Origin: Halalkalicoccus jeotgali B3
GTDB lineage: Archaea > Halobacteriota > Halobacteria > Halobacteriales > Halalkalicoccaceae
DNA: 64,000 nt
NCBI RefSeq assembly: GCF_000196895.1
Contig: NC_014297.1
Span: 310,001 to 374,000, forward strand
Direction of reading: 5' to 3'
The notes beneath the pieces are model-generated. The model ran no database searches and had not been told where the DNA came from. It saw nothing but the letters and a program-made list of their open reading frames with translations. Positions 1 to 8,918 of this stretch are shown one piece after another. Numbering within the stretch: position 1 is the stretch's first letter; each line of letters opens with the position of its first letter. The translations under genes and the position numbers were made by a program.

Positions 1-259
1 TCGCGGTGACGACGCTCCAGTCGTAGCCCTCGAAGTCGATGAACCCGTAGACGCCGTGTTTGCCGGGGTTGACACCGGTGTACATCGAGGGCCACGCGCT
101 CGGTGTCCAGGGAGGGATCTGCGATTCGAGGGGCGCGCTGACACCCTCCTCGATAAGCGATTCGAGGTGCGGTATACTATCGGTCTCCGAGAGTCGGTCG
201 AAGACCGGCTGACAGGCGGCGTCGATCCCGATCAACAGCGTGTCCAGTCGGTCGCTCAT
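1..259 (-). CDS. Alkaline-phosphatase-fold phosphodiesterase / nucleotide pyrophosphatase-like protein (5' part only)
   Basis: The first 86 residues are present; the rest lies beyond the window edge. The N-terminus reads LLIGIDAA, the first metal-binding Asp (about residue 13) of the type I phosphodiesterase / nucleotide pyrophosphatase family. It is followed by PPWTPSAWPSMYTGVNPGKH, the region that carries the Thr/Ser nucleophile and the NPGKHG turn typical of the haloarchaeal members. In this family two metals support hydrolysis of phosphodiester or phosphate-ester bonds; the substrate of this group is not established. It lies downstream of the GT-C-like membrane gene on the same strand, so a role in surface-polymer or lipid-carrier metabolism is an inference. 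The ATG is the first good start, and its ATGA overlaps the stop of a 25-codon open frame upstream (256-333). Confidence 0.8.
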   Translation of the reverse strand, partial: MSDRLDTLLIGIDAACQPVFDRLSETDSIPHLESLIEEGVSAPLESQIPPWTPSAWPSMYTGVNPGKHGVYGFIDFEGYDWSVVTA

Positions 260-361
260 CGTCGATCCGTACGTCCGGTGTAGTTCGGTTCGTCTGATCG
301 GTCCATCGTCGTCGACGTATCGGGTGAGTTCATGATCAGTTTCGTCAGCGTGTAGTCGTCC

Positions 362-2365
362 TCAGGTGTCGGTTTCGCCGCCGCCGAGGTCGGTACCGGT
401 GTTCGCATCGCTATCGACCTCCCACGTGGCAGTACACATCGTCACGTCGCCGTTGTCGTAAGCGTAGTGTCGCTCGGCACCGCAGAGTTCGTTCCTGCTC
501 ATCTCGGGGGTTACGCTCCGATCGTTCTCGCTGACGAAGAACGATCCGCCGGTGGTCTGATAGTCGCGGTATATCAGCGTCTCGGTGTTCCGGAGCCCCT
601 CGTCGGTGACGTTTGCTGCGACACTGGGTCCGGGTCCGGCCCGCGAGAACACGGTGTTGTACGGGTGGTCGGTGTTGTACGTCTCGTCCTCCGCGATCGG
701 TCTGATGTCGCCGATCGTCTCGACGGCGTTCAGCTCGGGGGCGGTGTAACTGTATTTCGTCTGTGTTCCCTCGAATCGAGGGTTGTCGATCGTCCCGTCA
801 GTCGCGGTAAACGCGACCATCGGGAACGCAAGCGCGAAGACGAGCAACACCACGAGGATGACCGGCGTAGTGAGGCGCCGGGCGAGATACGCGAGACCGA
901 CCGCCGCCAGAAGCGCCATCGGCGCTGTGAGAAACGCGTACCACCGCTGGGGGATGAACGTCCGGATCCCGAACATCGGGAACCCGAAGATGAACACGAG
1001 CATGACGACGATCGACGCGCCACACATAACCGCTCCGTGGGAGATGTTTCGCCGTCTGAGCACGTAAAAGCAACCAACGACCGCGAAGACGAACACCAAG
1101 AGGAACACCGCGGCGTCGATGTACTGGACCGCCTGTTCAAGCACCGTCGGGGCGGACGCCGCCTGCGCCCCCCGATCGCTCGTAATGTCGCCGAGACCGG
1201 CCGATTCCTCGAGCGTGACCCGGAAGAAGCTGAACGTCGTCGCGAGGAACGTATCGCCGTTGTACGGTGTCAGCGACCACATGAACGTGATGAAACCCAA
1301 ATCAAACGCCAAGAGGCCGGTGAGGCTCACCGAGTCGCCGCTCCCATGGGTGTACCCCTGAAACCGGTTCGGCGGTGAGAGCAACTCGAATCGCAACAGG
1401 AGGTGTGCGAGCAACCCCGCTCCCGTCAACACGAGCATGATGAACGCCGATATCTGGTGGGTGAGAATGGTCGCGACGCTGAGGACGACGATCAGGACGA
1501 ACTCCCGCCCTCCCGGGTTGACGTCGAGTACCCGGACGAGCAGGTAGAACACCCCGAGAAAGAAGACGAGTCCGAGTCCCGTCGGGATCAGATGGATCGA
1601 CCATTCGACGGTGTGGGCCGACATCGCAAAGACCGCGACCGCGAACAGACTCCAGCGCGCCGAGACGAAGAGTCGAGTCGTGATATAGAGGAAGACCGAC
1701 GAGATCGCCATCCCGAAGCCGACTGAGAGGAACAGTCCGTTGCGAACCGAGACGTCCGCGAGGAGACTCGTCGCGACGACGGCGAGGTGAAACAGCGGTG
1801 CGGCGTAGTACTTGCCACCTTCGAGGATGTCGAGCGAGTTGGTTTCGGCGATCGTCACCGAATATGAGGCGACGTGGGACCAGACGTCGATCCCGGTGTA
1901 CCCCGGCGTCGTCAGCAGGGAGACGTACCGGATCGTGAAGGCGAACGCCACGATCTGGACCAACAGCAACCACGGTACGAAGTCACGTTCGCGCGTGAAG
2001 AATATCTGGAGGAAGAGGCCGGCCCCCACCACGGTTGCAATGGTGTAGAACGCGGGTGTGCGTGCGCCCTGATAGAGTCCGAGACCGATCAACAGCGCCG
2101 TGCCCAGTATCGTCAGGCTCGGGAGCAACCGCCCGGCCCAGGTCGGGAACGCGGGCAACCCTTCAGTGTTGCTGGTGCGAACCGCGAGCAAGAACAGTCC
2201 CGAGGCGATCGTCATCGCGACGGGGATCGCCACGATGTAGAAGTTCGAGGCGAGCAACCGCAACGGAAGCAACACGACGGCGAGGACGAGCGCGAGGACC
2301 GCACCCAACACGTCGAATCGCTGGGTCGAGAGCCAGCCGTAGATACGGCCGGAGCTACCCGCCAC
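362..2365 (-). CDS. Large multi-pass membrane protein, GT-C glycosyltransferase-like
   Basis: This protein has 667 residues. It has a dense series of hydrophobic segments from about residue 18 to 500 and a hydrophilic C-terminal domain of about 130 residues, rich in Asp, Thr and Asn, probably outside the cell. An extracytoplasmic loop near residues 152-165 reads TPGYTGIDVWSHV, an acidic residue next to SH after the early membrane segments. This resembles the first-loop acidic motif of GT-C enzymes (PMT, AglB-like), which transfer sugars from polyprenyl-phosphate donors. The exact family is not recognised. It sits downstream of the deacetylase/LpxD pair on the same strand and close to a dolichol-phosphate-sugar-type GT2 gene, so transfer or polymerisation of surface glycan is a reasonable inference. 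A non-catalytic membrane role cannot be excluded. Confidence 0.75.
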   Translation of the reverse strand: MAGSSGRIYGWLSTQRFDVLGAVLALVLAVVLLPLRLLASNFYIVAIPVAMTIASGLFLLAVRTSNTEGLPAFPTWAGRLLPSLTILGTALLIGLGLYQGARTPAFYTIATVVGAGLFLQIFFTRERDFVPWLLLVQIVAFAFTIRYVSLLTTPGYTGIDVWSHVASYSVTIAETNSLDILEGGKYYAAPLFHLAVVATSLLADVSVRNGLFLSVGFGMAISSVFLYITTRLFVSARWSLFAVAVFAMSAHTVEWSIHLIPTGLGLVFFLGVFYLLVRVLDVNPGGREFVLIVVLSVATILTHQISAFIMLVLTGAGLLAHLLLRFELLSPPNRFQGYTHGSGDSVSLTGLLAFDLGFITFMWSLTPYNGDTFLATTFSFFRVTLEESAGLGDITSDRGAQAASAPTVLEQAVQYIDAAVFLLVFVFAVVGCFYVLRRRNISHGAVMCGASIVVMLVFIFGFPMFGIRTFIPQRWYAFLTAPMALLAAVGLAYLARRLTTPVILVVLLVFALAFPMVAFTATDGTIDNPRFEGTQTKYSYTAPELNAVETIGDIRPIAEDETYNTDHPYNTVFSRAGPGPSVAANVTDEGLRNTETLIYRDYQTTGGSFFVSENDRSVTPEMSRNELCGAERHYAYDNGDVTMCTATWEVDSDANTGTDLGGGETDT

Positions 2366-2407
2366 GGTCTTGCCCTCGCGTGTGTCCTCGGATACGGAAT
2401 GGCTGGA

Positions 2408-3178
2408 TCATTCGTTCGTATCGTAGTGAAACTCGTCTACGTTATACATCTTATCAACGAGCTGCTCGTGCATAAATCGTCGCGTTCGTCCCAGTTCGCG
2501 ATCGACCTCTCCAGCGAGTCGCGTCTCGAAGTCGGCGTCTTCGGCGCCCCAGAGCCCGGGATGGGTGAGGATCTGGAGCTTCTCGGGTCGCTCCCCGGAC
2601 AGCGGGTGCTGATCGCGCCAGCGCTGGTTCGAGTCCCCGAGGTAGGCGATATCGGTGAAAAAGCGCTCCTCGTAGGTGCTGATAAAGCCCTCGAACGATC
2701 GTCGGAAGAGCCACTCGTCGGGGCGGTGAAACGAGACCGCCTCGCTCACGTCGCCGAGCAGGCCAGACAGGGCTTCGCGTTCGGCGAGGACTCGCTCGGT
2801 GACCGCGGCCGACGGTGCCTCGCCGTTCCAGTACTGATGGGTGCTGAAGTGGACGCCGACGGTGTGGCCCATCGATTGGAGTTCCTCGAGGGCCGCCCTG
2901 ACCGGCTTGTAGAAGACGTTGTACAGCGGACAGGTGAGCAACACGAAGTAGGTCGACTCGATGCCGAGGTCGGCTTCGATCCGTCCCATTCGCAGGGCCT
3001 TTCGTGGCGCGAAGTCGATGTCGTGGCGGACGATCATCTCGCCGGCCGAGAGCGATTCGTCGTAGTCGGCGGGGGTGTAGCCCGAGTCGAGGAGTTCGCT
3101 GAGAAACCGTTCGTACCAGTCGTAGGTAAACTCGACCGTCGCCGCCGACGGTCGATCGGAGGGTCTGTGTGTGGTCAT
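2408..3178 (-). CDS. Cytosolic polysaccharide deacetylase-fold (NodB-like) protein
   Basis: This 256-residue protein has no signal peptide. It carries the NodB metal site in recognisable form: RHDIDF at residues 51-56 (catalytic and metal Asp) and GVHFSTH at 108-114, giving the H-x3-H pair, with a further His at about 151 in SFHRPDEW. Family members remove N- or O-acetyl groups from sugars, and cytosolic versions often act on nucleotide- or lipid-linked sugars. Its start codon overlaps the stop of the LpxD-like gene by 4 bases (ATGA at 3175-3178), so the two are translationally coupled. An N-acyltransferase and a deacetylase made together suggest acyl exchange on an amino sugar (inference). 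Confidence 0.8.
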   Translation of the reverse strand: MTTHRPSDRPSAATVEFTYDWYERFLSELLDSGYTPADYDESLSAGEMIVRHDIDFAPRKALRMGRIEADLGIESTYFVLLTCPLYNVFYKPVRAALEELQSMGHTVGVHFSTHQYWNGEAPSAAVTERVLAEREALSGLLGDVSEAVSFHRPDEWLFRRSFEGFISTYEERFFTDIAYLGDSNQRWRDQHPLSGERPEKLQILTHPGLWGAEDADFETRLAGEVDRELGRTRRFMHEQLVDKMYNVDEFHYDTNE

Positions 3179-3999
3179 TGGTCTGTGATGGGGCGTGCCG
3201 GCGTGCCGACGACGGTCGTACCGTCGGGAACGTCCGAGAGGACGCCCGCGTTCATGCCGATTTCGGCGTCGTCCCCGATCGCGACGTCGGTCGCGACCGA
3301 GACGTGCGGGTGGACCGTCACGCGCCGTCCGACGGTCGCACCGCCGGAAAACCCCGATCCGTAGGCGACGGTCGTGTCCCGACCAATCCGGACTTGGTGG
3401 GCGAGGTGGACCTGCCCGCTTAGCTTCGCGCCGCGTTCGACGACCGTCTCGTCGAAGACGGCCCGGTCGATCGAGGCGTTCGGACCGATCTCAACGTCAT
3501 TTTCGATTACCACGCCACCTTGATGTATCTGCCGATGCAAGCGATCCGACCCGTCGCGTGCGAAGCCGAACCCCTCGCTTCCGAGGACCGCCCCCGCACG
3601 GAGCGTACAGTCGTCGCCGATCTCGACGCAGTCGTCGACGTGGACGTGTGGACCGATCACGACCCGCTTTCCGACCCGTGCCCCATCGGCGACGGTCGCG
3701 GTCGGATGGATCCGCGTCTCGTCCGGTCGGTTCATGAAGAACTCGTTTGCGATCCGCACGAACGCGAGCTTCGGTTCGCGGGCGAGCACGAGCGTTCTCG
3801 ATTCGGGCGCGTCGATCCCCGGTGGGCAGACGATCACGCCCGCATCCGACTCGTGGACGTAGGTCGGATCGTCGTAGATACAGAACGCGAAATCGTCGGA
3901 ACCGGCGGTATCCAGCGCATCGAGGCCCGTCACCGTCCGTTCGGGACCGACGTGTTCGCCGTCGACGAACGCGGCGATCTCCGTTGAACTGAGAGACAC
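3175..3999 (-). CDS. LpxD-like hexapeptide-repeat acyltransferase
   Basis: This 274-residue protein has two parts. Residues 1-85 resemble the LpxD N-terminal uridine-binding domain (a TGLDALDTAGSDDFAF segment followed by an alpha/beta core). From about residue 95 to the end it is a left-handed beta-helix of hexapeptide repeats (IHPTATV, IGPHVHV, IGPNASI and others). The catalytic His of LpxD is kept in HLAHQVRIG (His201). Bacterial LpxD moves 3-hydroxyacyl groups to UDP-3-O-acyl-glucosamine for lipid A, which haloarchaea do not make. The enzyme here therefore probably acylates or acetylates an amino-sugar nucleotide for the surface polymer (inference). It is first in an overlapping operon with the deacetylase and has a TATA box about 30 bp upstream. 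Confidence 0.82.
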   Translation of the reverse strand: MSLSSTEIAAFVDGEHVGPERTVTGLDALDTAGSDDFAFCIYDDPTYVHESDAGVIVCPPGIDAPESRTLVLAREPKLAFVRIANEFFMNRPDETRIHPTATVADGARVGKRVVIGPHVHVDDCVEIGDDCTLRAGAVLGSEGFGFARDGSDRLHRQIHQGGVVIENDVEIGPNASIDRAVFDETVVERGAKLSGQVHLAHQVRIGRDTTVAYGSGFSGGATVGRRVTVHPHVSVATDVAIGDDAEIGMNAGVLSDVPDGTTVVGTPARPITDQ

Positions 4000-4029
4000 G
4001 GTAGTCTACTCGCAGATGGTTTCGGGAGG

Positions 4030-4041
4030 TATTTTATTATC
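4030..4041 (-). promoter_or_regulatory. TATA box for the LpxD-like/deacetylase operon
   Basis: The TTTATTATC block, read as GATAATAAA on the minus strand, lies about 34 bp in front of the LpxD-like start. This spacing fits an archaeal TATA box with a leaderless or very short leader. The same block precedes glmU and the Asp-rich protein gene. Confidence 0.55.
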
Positions 4042-4173
4042 CCGACGCTAACGCCGCCTGTCGAAGCGAGCGCGCCGGCTACGGCGGAGACGGGCCGCGG
4101 GCCGTGAGGGCGATACTCCCTCCATAACCAAGAGCCGTGACCGGGGCGCTACCGACAGAGCACCTGCATACCT

Positions 4174-5136
4174 ATGTATAACGACAAGACGATCGCCGCC
4201 GTCATCCCGGCGTACAACGAGGAGCCGTTCATCGGCGAGGTCCTCGAAACCCTCCCCGAGTTCATCGACCGCGCATACGTGATCGACGACCGTTCGACCG
4301 ACGACACGTGGGGTGAGATCCAACGCAAGGCAGAGGCGGTCAACGAGGAGGGCGAAACCACCCTCGATCGCGTGGTCCCCATCCGCCACGCCGAGAACAA
4401 GGGCGTCGGCGGCGCGATCAAGACCGGCTATCTCCACGCGCTCGACGACGAGATGGAGGTCACGACCGTCATCGCGGGCGACGGCCAGACTGAACCCGAC
4501 ATCGTCGAGCGGATCGTCAGACCCGTCGCCGAGGAAAAGGCCGAGTACTCGAAGGGTAACCGTCTTCTGGGGGCCGAGCGCCGCGACATGCCGCTGTTCC
4601 GGCAGGTCGGTAACTTCACCCTAACGCTGATCACGAAGATCGCAAGCGGTTACTGGAAGATCATGGACCCACAGAACGGTTCGACCGCGATCTCCTATGA
4701 GGCCCTCGACAAGGTCGGAATCGAGGAGATGTACGAGGACTACGGCTACTGTAACGACCTGCTCGTTCGTCTGAACGCCAAGAACATGCGCGTCGCGGAC
4801 GTCAAGCGCCGTGCGGTCTACAAGGACGAGGAAAGCGACATCGACTACAAGACCTACATCCCGAAGGTCTCGGGGCTGCTCCTCAAGGACTTCCTCTGGC
4901 GCCTGCGCGTGAAGTACCTGATCCGAGACTTCCACCCGCTCGCGCTCTTCTATTACGTTGGTGCGGCCTCGGCGGGTGCCGGGGTACTGTCGGCGCTGAA
5001 GGCGGCGCTCGACCGGGAGGGGACCTCCCGGGGGACCTCGCTCGTCCTGTTCGTCGTCGGCTGGCTGTTCATGCTGCTGGCGATGGTCTTCGATATGGAG
5101 GAAAGCGAGGACCTCGAGGTTCTCCTGTACGACTGA
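4174..5136 (+). CDS. GT2 glycosyltransferase, dolichol-phosphate-sugar synthase type with two C-terminal membrane helices
   Basis: This 320-residue protein has a GT-A fold: AAVIPAYNEEPFIGEVL at residues 8-24, a VIDDRSTDDT acidic motif at 36-45 and the catalytic AGDGQTEPD motif at 101-109. Two hydrophobic helices at about 255-277 and 288-307 resemble the membrane anchor of dolichyl-phosphate glucose or mannose synthases. The family loads a sugar from a nucleotide donor onto a polyprenyl phosphate on the cytoplasmic face. That product is the donor used by GT-C enzymes such as the 667-residue membrane protein nearby. It is divergent from the LpxD-like operon across 174 bp. The sugar specificity cannot be read from the sequence. 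Confidence 0.85.
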   Translation: MYNDKTIAAVIPAYNEEPFIGEVLETLPEFIDRAYVIDDRSTDDTWGEIQRKAEAVNEEGETTLDRVVPIRHAENKGVGGAIKTGYLHALDDEMEVTTVIAGDGQTEPDIVERIVRPVAEEKAEYSKGNRLLGAERRDMPLFRQVGNFTLTLITKIASGYWKIMDPQNGSTAISYEALDKVGIEEMYEDYGYCNDLLVRLNAKNMRVADVKRRAVYKDEESDIDYKTYIPKVSGLLLKDFLWRLRVKYLIRDFHPLALFYYVGAASAGAGVLSALKAALDREGTSRGTSLVLFVVGWLFMLLAMVFDMEESEDLEVLLYD

Positions 5137-5235
5137 GTGCCCTTGCGGTGCCGTCGGCCGTCTCGAACGCACGCAACGCTGATCGAAGGCAACCGACGGA
5201 AGGAAAGACCGTCCGAGTGAGTCGAGTCCGACAGT

Positions 5236-6339
5236 TCAGTACTCGAAGACGTCGTAGCGGCCGTTGCCGCTGACACTCAGATCGTCGGTCTCGACCGAGC
5301 CCGCACCGCCCGTGACCGAGACGCCGTCCCGGACCGTTCCCGAGAGGTCCATGTCGACGTCGTGGATGCTCGCCGAGTCGACCCCGGGCATGACGCGGAT
5401 GGCTTCGGTCTGGTCAATGCTCATCTCGATGGAGACCTCCGAGACCTCGAGTCCCGACCCGCCGTCGAGTCGGATCGGGCGCTGGCCGCCGAAGCCGTCG
5501 ATGTCCTCATCGTAGACGAACTCCGTCCCTTCGATCGAACTCCCGTCGCCGCCCAGACGGACCCCCGCGACGTTGGCGTTCTCGACGCGTCCACCCTCGA
5601 CGTGGACGGTTCCGTCGGCGCTGCTGTCGCCCTGTGAGCAGTAGATCCCGTTGTCGGGGAAGGGGCCGATCTGGATGTCCCGCAGGGTGACGGTGCCCTC
5701 GTGGTAGTTGCTTACCAGCAGGCCCGTCCCGCCCCGGCCACCGGAGACGTCCTCGCCGCCATCGGAGAGGTCGACGTTCTCGACGAGGCCCTCGCCGTCG
5801 CTCGATTGCATCCCGACGAGCATCGGACCTTTGCTGGGCGTGTCGTGTTTCCCGGAGACGGTGAGGTCACCCGCGTAGAGATCGTCGCCGGCCTGGAGTT
5901 CGAAGACCCGGCCGCCGGTGTTGTCGCCGCTGATGTCGGCGGTGAACCCCTCGACGTGGAGGTCGTCGATGGGGCTCCGATAGGTACCGAGTTTGAAGGT
6001 ATAATCATCGGTGGGGGCGACGCGGATGGTGGCGTCGTCGCCGACCATGCCGAACTGCTCGTAGCCCGCGATGCGGACGGTACCGTCGACGAGGTACTCG
6101 CCGGCGGGGAACTTCACGAGGGTGCCGTCGTCGGCGACGCGTTCGAGCGTCGACGTGATCGAGCTATCGCCGTCGTTGTCGGCCCCTGCCTCCACGATGT
6201 CCACTACCTCCGAGTATTCGGAGGTGTCTGCTGCACTCGCGATCGATCCGAGAAGTGGCGTTGCTGCAAGCCCCCCGATCGCACCGAGATAACCGCGTCT
6301 ACTGAATGAGTTGCGCGCTCCGTGGTCTTGCTCTCGCAT
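5236..6339 (-). CDS. Tat-exported right-handed beta-helix (pectate-lyase-like) protein
   Basis: This protein has 367 residues. The N-terminus has a twin-arginine signal (SFSRRGYLG followed by a hydrophobic stretch ending near SAADT, about residue 34). The mature part begins with an EAGADNDGDSSITSTLERV segment like the start of pectate-lyase/P22-tailspike-type beta-helices. It then continues as short beta-strand repeats rich in Asp, Gly and Ser, a parallel beta-helix (solenoid) pattern. Such proteins bind or cleave acidic polysaccharides. No catalytic set is identifiable, so binding rather than lyase activity is equally possible. Its place beside deacetylase and transferase genes suggests it acts on the cell's own surface polymer. 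Confidence 0.75.
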   Translation of the reverse strand: MREQDHGARNSFSRRGYLGAIGGLAATPLLGSIASAADTSEYSEVVDIVEAGADNDGDSSITSTLERVADDGTLVKFPAGEYLVDGTVRIAGYEQFGMVGDDATIRVAPTDDYTFKLGTYRSPIDDLHVEGFTADISGDNTGGRVFELQAGDDLYAGDLTVSGKHDTPSKGPMLVGMQSSDGEGLVENVDLSDGGEDVSGGRGGTGLLVSNYHEGTVTLRDIQIGPFPDNGIYCSQGDSSADGTVHVEGGRVENANVAGVRLGGDGSSIEGTEFVYDEDIDGFGGQRPIRLDGGSGLEVSEVSIEMSIDQTEAIRVMPGVDSASIHDVDMDLSGTVRDGVSVTGGAGSVETDDLSVSGNGRYDVFEY

Positions 6340-6677
6340 TTCGTTCCCATGACATGCTCCCCAGTCGGTAATTCTTTCGAAACCGCAATCGTCTCCATAG
6401 AATTCTCGATGGTTGATAGTATCGTGAACCGTTCGGGAGTGGTCGTCGACGATGGGTTCGTGAGGAGTGGTCGGCCGGTTCGCTTACGCTCCGAAAGCAA
6501 CAGAACCGACATTATCCCACTCGTACGGGATCGCTAACTGACGGATCGGTAGAGTACGCGGCCCGTCCCGGCAATTCTTGCAGGATCGGGTTCGACGGAC
6601 GCGATCGTTTTCGGCGGTAGCAGCTCCGCATATTATTCGATGTATAAATAAAGGTCGTGGCCCGGATATTACGGACG
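6340..6677. other. Intergenic region between divergent exported-protein genes
   Basis: These 338 bp separate the beta-helix gene (minus) from the deacetylase gene (plus). I see promoter-like AT-rich stretches near both ends but no convincing gene; the open frames here lack a start context and protein-like composition. Confidence 0.6.
6643..6650 (+). promoter_or_regulatory. TATA box for the Tat-exported deacetylase
   Basis: TATAAATA sits 28 bp in front of the ATG at 6678, the spacing expected for a leaderless haloarchaeal transcript. This supports 6678 rather than the in-frame start 21 bp upstream. Confidence 0.65.
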
Positions 6678-7805
6678 ATGACGCACACTACTGGCTTTCG
6701 CTCGGGTCGCCGGTCGTTCATGCGGGCGATCGGTGCGGGAGCGGCCACGATCGGCGTTTCCGGTCTGTCGGGCACCGCGGGTGCCCAAGAGGACGCCGAA
6801 CCGGCCGGGTATCTCTCGCTCATCTACGACGATGGCCCTGTCGAGGACTACGAGATGTATCGAGTCCATCAGCAATACGGCGTACCGGGGTGTACGGCGG
6901 CGTGTCCCGGTCTGCTCAACTCCTCCGAGAACTGGCTCAGTAGCGGGCAAGTTCTGGAGATGTCCGATAACGGCTGGGAGTTCATGTCCCATACGATCCG
7001 ACACCGCGCGCTCGGCGAGATACCGATCGTCGAGGATATCGCGACGGGCGATACCCGGATCTACCCCGAGGCGACCCTCCACGGCCGGTTCGAGGGCGAC
7101 CCGATCGTCGTCTTCGACGAGGAACTCGAGGCCGAAGCGACCGTCGCGGGCAACGGCGAGGACGATACCGGCCCGTACATCGAACTCGAATCGGGGATCG
7201 ACGAGAGTTTCACCGCCGGTTCCGACACCCGCGTTCGGTACACCGAGGAGTTCCTCCGACAGATCCTCACCGAGTCGAAGGCCGGGCTCGAAGAGTACGT
7301 CCGCGAGGACCAAGTCACGAACCTGATCTACCCCTACGAACGCGACGACGGGCTCGTCAGTGAGCTCGCCCCCGAGTACTACGTCGCGACCCCGACACGC
7401 GACGGGGTCGGTCTCAATCCCGAGTACAACCCCGATCCCTACGGCCTCGGTCGCCGCTACATGGAAACCGACCGGATGACCGAATCAGATATCGAGACGT
7501 TCCTCGACAACGTCGCCGAGGAACCCGATTACGGGATCCTCGCCGGTCACAGCGAGTACGACACCCTGCCGCCCGAACGGGTCGATTTCGTCCTCCAGCA
7601 GGCCCAAGAACGCAACATCCAGGTCGTCACCGTCCAGGAGGCGCTCGATATCTTCGGCGTCGCTCCCGAACCCGAACGCAACGTCGGCGGGAACGACTCC
7701 GAACCGAACAACGAGCCCGCTGGCGGCGGTAATGTCGAGGAGGACGAAGAATCGATGGGGTTCATCCAGCGCATTCTCGCCTTCTTCCGGTCGCTGTTCA
7801 ACTGA
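6678..7805 (+). CDS. Tat-exported polysaccharide deacetylase family protein
   Basis: This 375-residue protein starts at the ATG that follows a well-placed TATA box. It has a twin-arginine signal (GRRSFMRAIGAGAATIG) with cleavage near AGAQE. The NodB motifs are visible soon after: LIYDDGP (metal and catalytic Asp pair) and SHTIRH (the H-x3-H metal pair). Between them and the C-terminal part lies an insertion of about 100 residues, rich in beta-type and acidic sequence. The last 45 residues are an acidic Asn/Gly/Glu linker followed by a short hydrophobic tail (FIQRILAFFRSLF), perhaps a membrane contact. Expected role: removal of acetyl groups from extracellular polysaccharide. Confidence 0.82.
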   Translation: MTHTTGFRSGRRSFMRAIGAGAATIGVSGLSGTAGAQEDAEPAGYLSLIYDDGPVEDYEMYRVHQQYGVPGCTAACPGLLNSSENWLSSGQVLEMSDNGWEFMSHTIRHRALGEIPIVEDIATGDTRIYPEATLHGRFEGDPIVVFDEELEAEATVAGNGEDDTGPYIELESGIDESFTAGSDTRVRYTEEFLRQILTESKAGLEEYVREDQVTNLIYPYERDDGLVSELAPEYYVATPTRDGVGLNPEYNPDPYGLGRRYMETDRMTESDIETFLDNVAEEPDYGILAGHSEYDTLPPERVDFVLQQAQERNIQVVTVQEALDIFGVAPEPERNVGGNDSEPNNEPAGGGNVEEDEESMGFIQRILAFFRSLFN

Positions 7806-7893
7806 CCATTTTATTTAGTGTATTTATAATAACTTTATTTAGACTAGAAAACGTATAATAAATTACGGAGGAGCCCATAGGGACCGTAGGCGA

Positions 7894-8772
7894 TTGACGG
7901 TGACCAGTAACACAGATCGGGCACAACGGGTCGTCGATACCGTCGACCTCATCTCGAAGAAGTGGCATCCGGTGATCATACAGCGGCTCCTCGAGGCCGA
8001 ACCGTTGCGATTTAACGAACTCAAAGAGCGTATCGATGGCATCTCGGGGAAGGTCCTCACCGACAGTCTGGAGGATCTCACCGAGAGCGGGCTCCTGTCC
8101 CGGACGGTCGTGAGCGAGGCGCCAAAGCGAGTCGAATACGAACTCACGGATACGGGCCACGAGCTTCAGGACGCGCTCGAGGCGCTCGCCGCTTGGGGCG
8201 ACCGCCACCTCGATCCCGACCCCGACCCCGTGGTGTTGATCGTCGACGACGACCCCCGGCTCGTGCGGATGCACGCCAGTTGGCTCGAATCCGATTACAC
8301 CGTCGAACGGGCCTACGACGGCGAGGACGCGTTCAAAAAACTCGACGACTCGATCGACGCCGTGTTGCTCGATCGACGGATGCCCGGCATTGACGGCGAG
8401 GACGTCCTCGCACGGATCCGCGAGTGGAACCTCGATTGCGGGGTGATCATGCTTTCGGCCGTCGAGCCCGACTTCGATATCGTCGACATGGGCTTCGACG
8501 CCTACATCGTCAAACCCGGGTTCAGAGACGAGGTCCGCGAGACGGTCACCGACGTGCTCGCGCGGGACGTCCACGACGCCCCGCTCAGGGAGTATCTCGC
8601 CCTGTCGGCGAAGGAATCGCTGTTGCGCGCAGAGAAATCGGCGGCCGAACTCGAAGCCAGCGACGAGTACGACCGGCTTCGACGCCGTATCGAACGACTC
8701 GCATCACAACTGGACGATCCCGCCGACGCGGCCGACGACCCACAGCTCCAAGCGCTCCTCAACGACGCCTGA
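7894..8772 (+). CDS. HxlR-type HTH fused to a response-regulator receiver and HalX-like tail
   Basis: This protein has 292 residues and three parts. Residues 1-108 are an HxlR winged helix (KKWHPVIIQRLL, RFNELKERIDGISGKVLTDS, VEYELTDTGHEL, AAWGD). Residues about 112-225 are a receiver domain with the acidic pair IVDDDP, phospho-acceptor Asp in AVLLDRRMPG and the conserved Lys in YIVKPG. The C-terminal 65 residues are a helical HalX-like segment (DAPLREYLALSAKESLLRAE). The product should be a phosphorylation-controlled DNA-binding regulator with the DNA-binding domain N-terminal to the receiver, the reverse of most response regulators. The chosen start is TTG at 7894; GTG at 7900 is an alternative. 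An AT-rich promoter-like stretch precedes it. The partner kinase may be the product of the next gene. Confidence 0.8.
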   Translation: MTVTSNTDRAQRVVDTVDLISKKWHPVIIQRLLEAEPLRFNELKERIDGISGKVLTDSLEDLTESGLLSRTVVSEAPKRVEYELTDTGHELQDALEALAAWGDRHLDPDPDPVVLIVDDDPRLVRMHASWLESDYTVERAYDGEDAFKKLDDSIDAVLLDRRMPGIDGEDVLARIREWNLDCGVIMLSAVEPDFDIVDMGFDAYIVKPGFRDEVRETVTDVLARDVHDAPLREYLALSAKESLLRAEKSAAELEASDEYDRLRRRIERLASQLDDPADAADDPQLQALLNDA

Positions 8773-8918
8773 ATACCCCGTTTCGATCTCGCCGAGATAG
8801 TACGCTCGGATCGCGCGCCGTATGGGGTGGTCGTTCGCGACACGACGGCGTCCGAGCGGTTGTCCACAGTACGATCACTATTTTTACTATCTATGAATAA
8901 AAAATATAACTTGTCAGG

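Noticed and set aside
1874-3364. 496-codon plus-strand frame across the membrane protein and deacetylase genes
   Set aside because: It crosses a real intergenic junction and two overlapping genes with known motifs. Its composition is Arg/Glu/Asp-rich shadow sequence.
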